DNA of 64,000 nucleotides, from NCBI GenBank assembly GCA_963791325.1, contig CAWBRU010000023.1:186001-250000 (forward strand), in the 5' to 3' direction. The notes beneath the pieces were generated by a model. The model made no database searches, had not been told where the DNA came from, and worked only from the letters and a program-made list of their open reading frames with translations. Positions 63,149-64,000 of this stretch are shown here, piece after piece; positions within the stretch are counted from its first letter, which is position 1, and the number at the start of each line of letters is the position of its first letter. The translations under genes and the position numbers were made by a program. The DNA is from JBEVJK01 sp963791325 (lineage in GTDB: Bacteria; Pseudomonadota; Alphaproteobacteria; Rhizobiales; Rhizobiaceae).

Positions 63149-64000
63149 GCGCCGCCAGCCAGGACAATGCCGCACGCACGGGCGCGTTCGCCCGCGCCGC
63201 GATCTATGCCGTGCTCATCCTGTTCGCGGTCTACTATCTGCTGCCGCTCTACGTGATGCTGGTGAATTCGCTGAAGCCGCTGGACGAAATCCGCCAGGGC
63301 AACATGCTGGCGCTGCCGCATCAGTGGACGATCGAGCCCTGGCTGTCGGCCTGGTCGACCGCCCAGATCGGCGTCCAGCCGATCGGGCTCAGGCCGTATT
63401 TCTTGAACTCGGTGCTGATGGTGGTGCCGGCGGTGTTCATTTCCACCGTGCTCGGGGCGCTCAACGGCTACGTGCTGACCAAATGGCGCTTTCGCGGCGA
63501 TGCCCTGGTGTTCGGATTGATGCTGCTTGCCTGCTTCATCCCGTTCCAGATCGTGCTCATTCCCTCCGCCCGCATTCTCGGCCTGATCGGGCTTGCCGGG
63601 ACGGTCACCGGGCTGGTGCTGATCCACGCCGTCTACGGGCTGGGCTTCACCACGCTGTTCTTCCGCAACTACTACGAGGCGTTCCCGACCGAGCTGGTCA
63701 GGGCGGCCCAGATCGACGGCGCGTCGCTTCTTCCAGATCTTTCGGCGCATCCTGCTGCCCTCCTCCGGACCGATCATCGTGGTCACCGTGATCTGGCAGT
63801 TCACCAACATCTGGAACGATTTCCTGTTCGGGTCGTCGTTCTCCAGCGTCGATTCGATCCCGGTCACCGTGGCGCTCAACAATCTGGTGAACTCCTCGAC
63901 CGGGGTGAAGGAGTACAACGTCCATTTCGCCGGGGCGATCCTGGCGGCCCTGCCCACCCTCGTCGTCTACATCGTCTCCGGACGCTACTTCGTGCGCGGT
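63145..64000 (+). CDS. CUT1-family sugar ABC transporter permease 2 (partial, one frameshift)
   Basis: The first ~285 residues of the partner permease, cut by the window end. The N-terminal helix AAIYAVLILFAVYYLLPLYVMLVNSLK is followed by further helices and the EAA loop ELVRAAQIDGAS. There one extra C near 63724 shifts the frame into FFQIFRRILLPSSGPIIVVTVIWQFTNIWNDFLF, which continues to the edge (SGRYFVRG). The insertion is in the same style as those in 55.9-58.8 kb and probably a sequencing error. It completes the channel with permease 1. Confidence 0.88.
   Translation, partial: MSAASQDNAARTGAFARAAIYAVLILFAVYYLLPLYVMLVNSLKPLDEIRQGNMLALPHQWTIEPWLSAWSTAQIGVQPIGLRPYFLNSVLMVVPAVFISTVLGALNGYVLTKWRFRGDALVFGLMLLACFIPFQIVLIPSARILGLIGLAGTVTGLVLIHAVYGLGFTTLFFRNYYEAFPTELVRAAQIDGASLLPDLSAHPAALLRTDHRGHRDLAVHQHLERFPVRVVVLQRRFDPGHRGAQQSGELLDRGEGVQRPFRRGDPGGPAHPRRLHRLRTLLRAR

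Overview
The window is high-GC chromosomal DNA from an alphaproteobacterium, most likely Hyphomicrobiales. The lon-hupB junction, the tRNA-Asp/tRNA-Val pair, the DUF1326/DUF2182 pair, rhamnose-type and CUT1 sugar ABC systems, a phosphoketolase and a large TPR-containing adenylate cyclase all fit that group. The assignment is by recognition of gene families only.

Layout. (1) 0-14.9 kb, core-like: end of lon, hupB, a short-chain PPK2 polyphosphate kinase, small secreted proteins, a SulP anion transporter, TPR proteins, methyltransferases, a DUF1326/DUF2182 pair, a wrecked STAND-WD40 gene, then tRNA-Asp and tRNA-Val. (2) 14.9-34.8 kb, accessory: it is bounded on the left by a 3' fragment of tRNA-Pro(GGG) next to an integrase, and on the right by a 3' fragment of tRNA-Glu next to a second integrase. 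The left part (int, alpA-like, Toprim primase, P-loop ATPase, small-terminase-like gene, H-NS-like silencer, no structural genes) looks like a phage-satellite (PICI-like) element. The middle holds a broken IS481, a cupin, a methyltransferase/AraC pair and a decayed sigma factor/DUF4142/cupredoxin group. The right part is a catechol ortho-cleavage operon (catB-catC-catA) of visibly lower GC, bracketed by IS630-family sequences. (3) 35-39.6 kb: a four-gene rhamnose-type ABC importer in which every gene overlaps the next by 4 nt. (4) 40.3-47 kb: a zinc-ribbon/cyclase/ATPase/TPR signalling protein, then convergently a three-gene set of a radical SAM-SPASM-PqqD protein, a 184-aa unknown and a HExxH...E metallopeptidase; this is the best candidate for an undescribed peptide-modification system. 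(5) 47.8-53.5 kb: a monohaem c-type protein, a YceI-OmpA fusion, phosphoketolase, a small HTH protein and a Gly/Lys-rich secreted protein. (6) 53.5-64 kb: a LacI-controlled catabolic locus in which a DUF993 aldolase-like gene is divergent from lacI-type regulator, Gfo/Idh/MocA oxidoreductase, CoA-transferase, enoyl-CoA hydratase, aldehyde dehydrogenase and a CUT1 sugar ABC transporter, with two palindromic operators in the divergent promoter.

A caution for all users: many frames here are broken by single-base indels. In 55.9-58.8 kb every one is a +1 insertion, and correcting them restores full-length proteins with ATGA-type gene overlaps. These are more likely residual sequencing errors than real gene decay. 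Breaks in the accessory region could be either.
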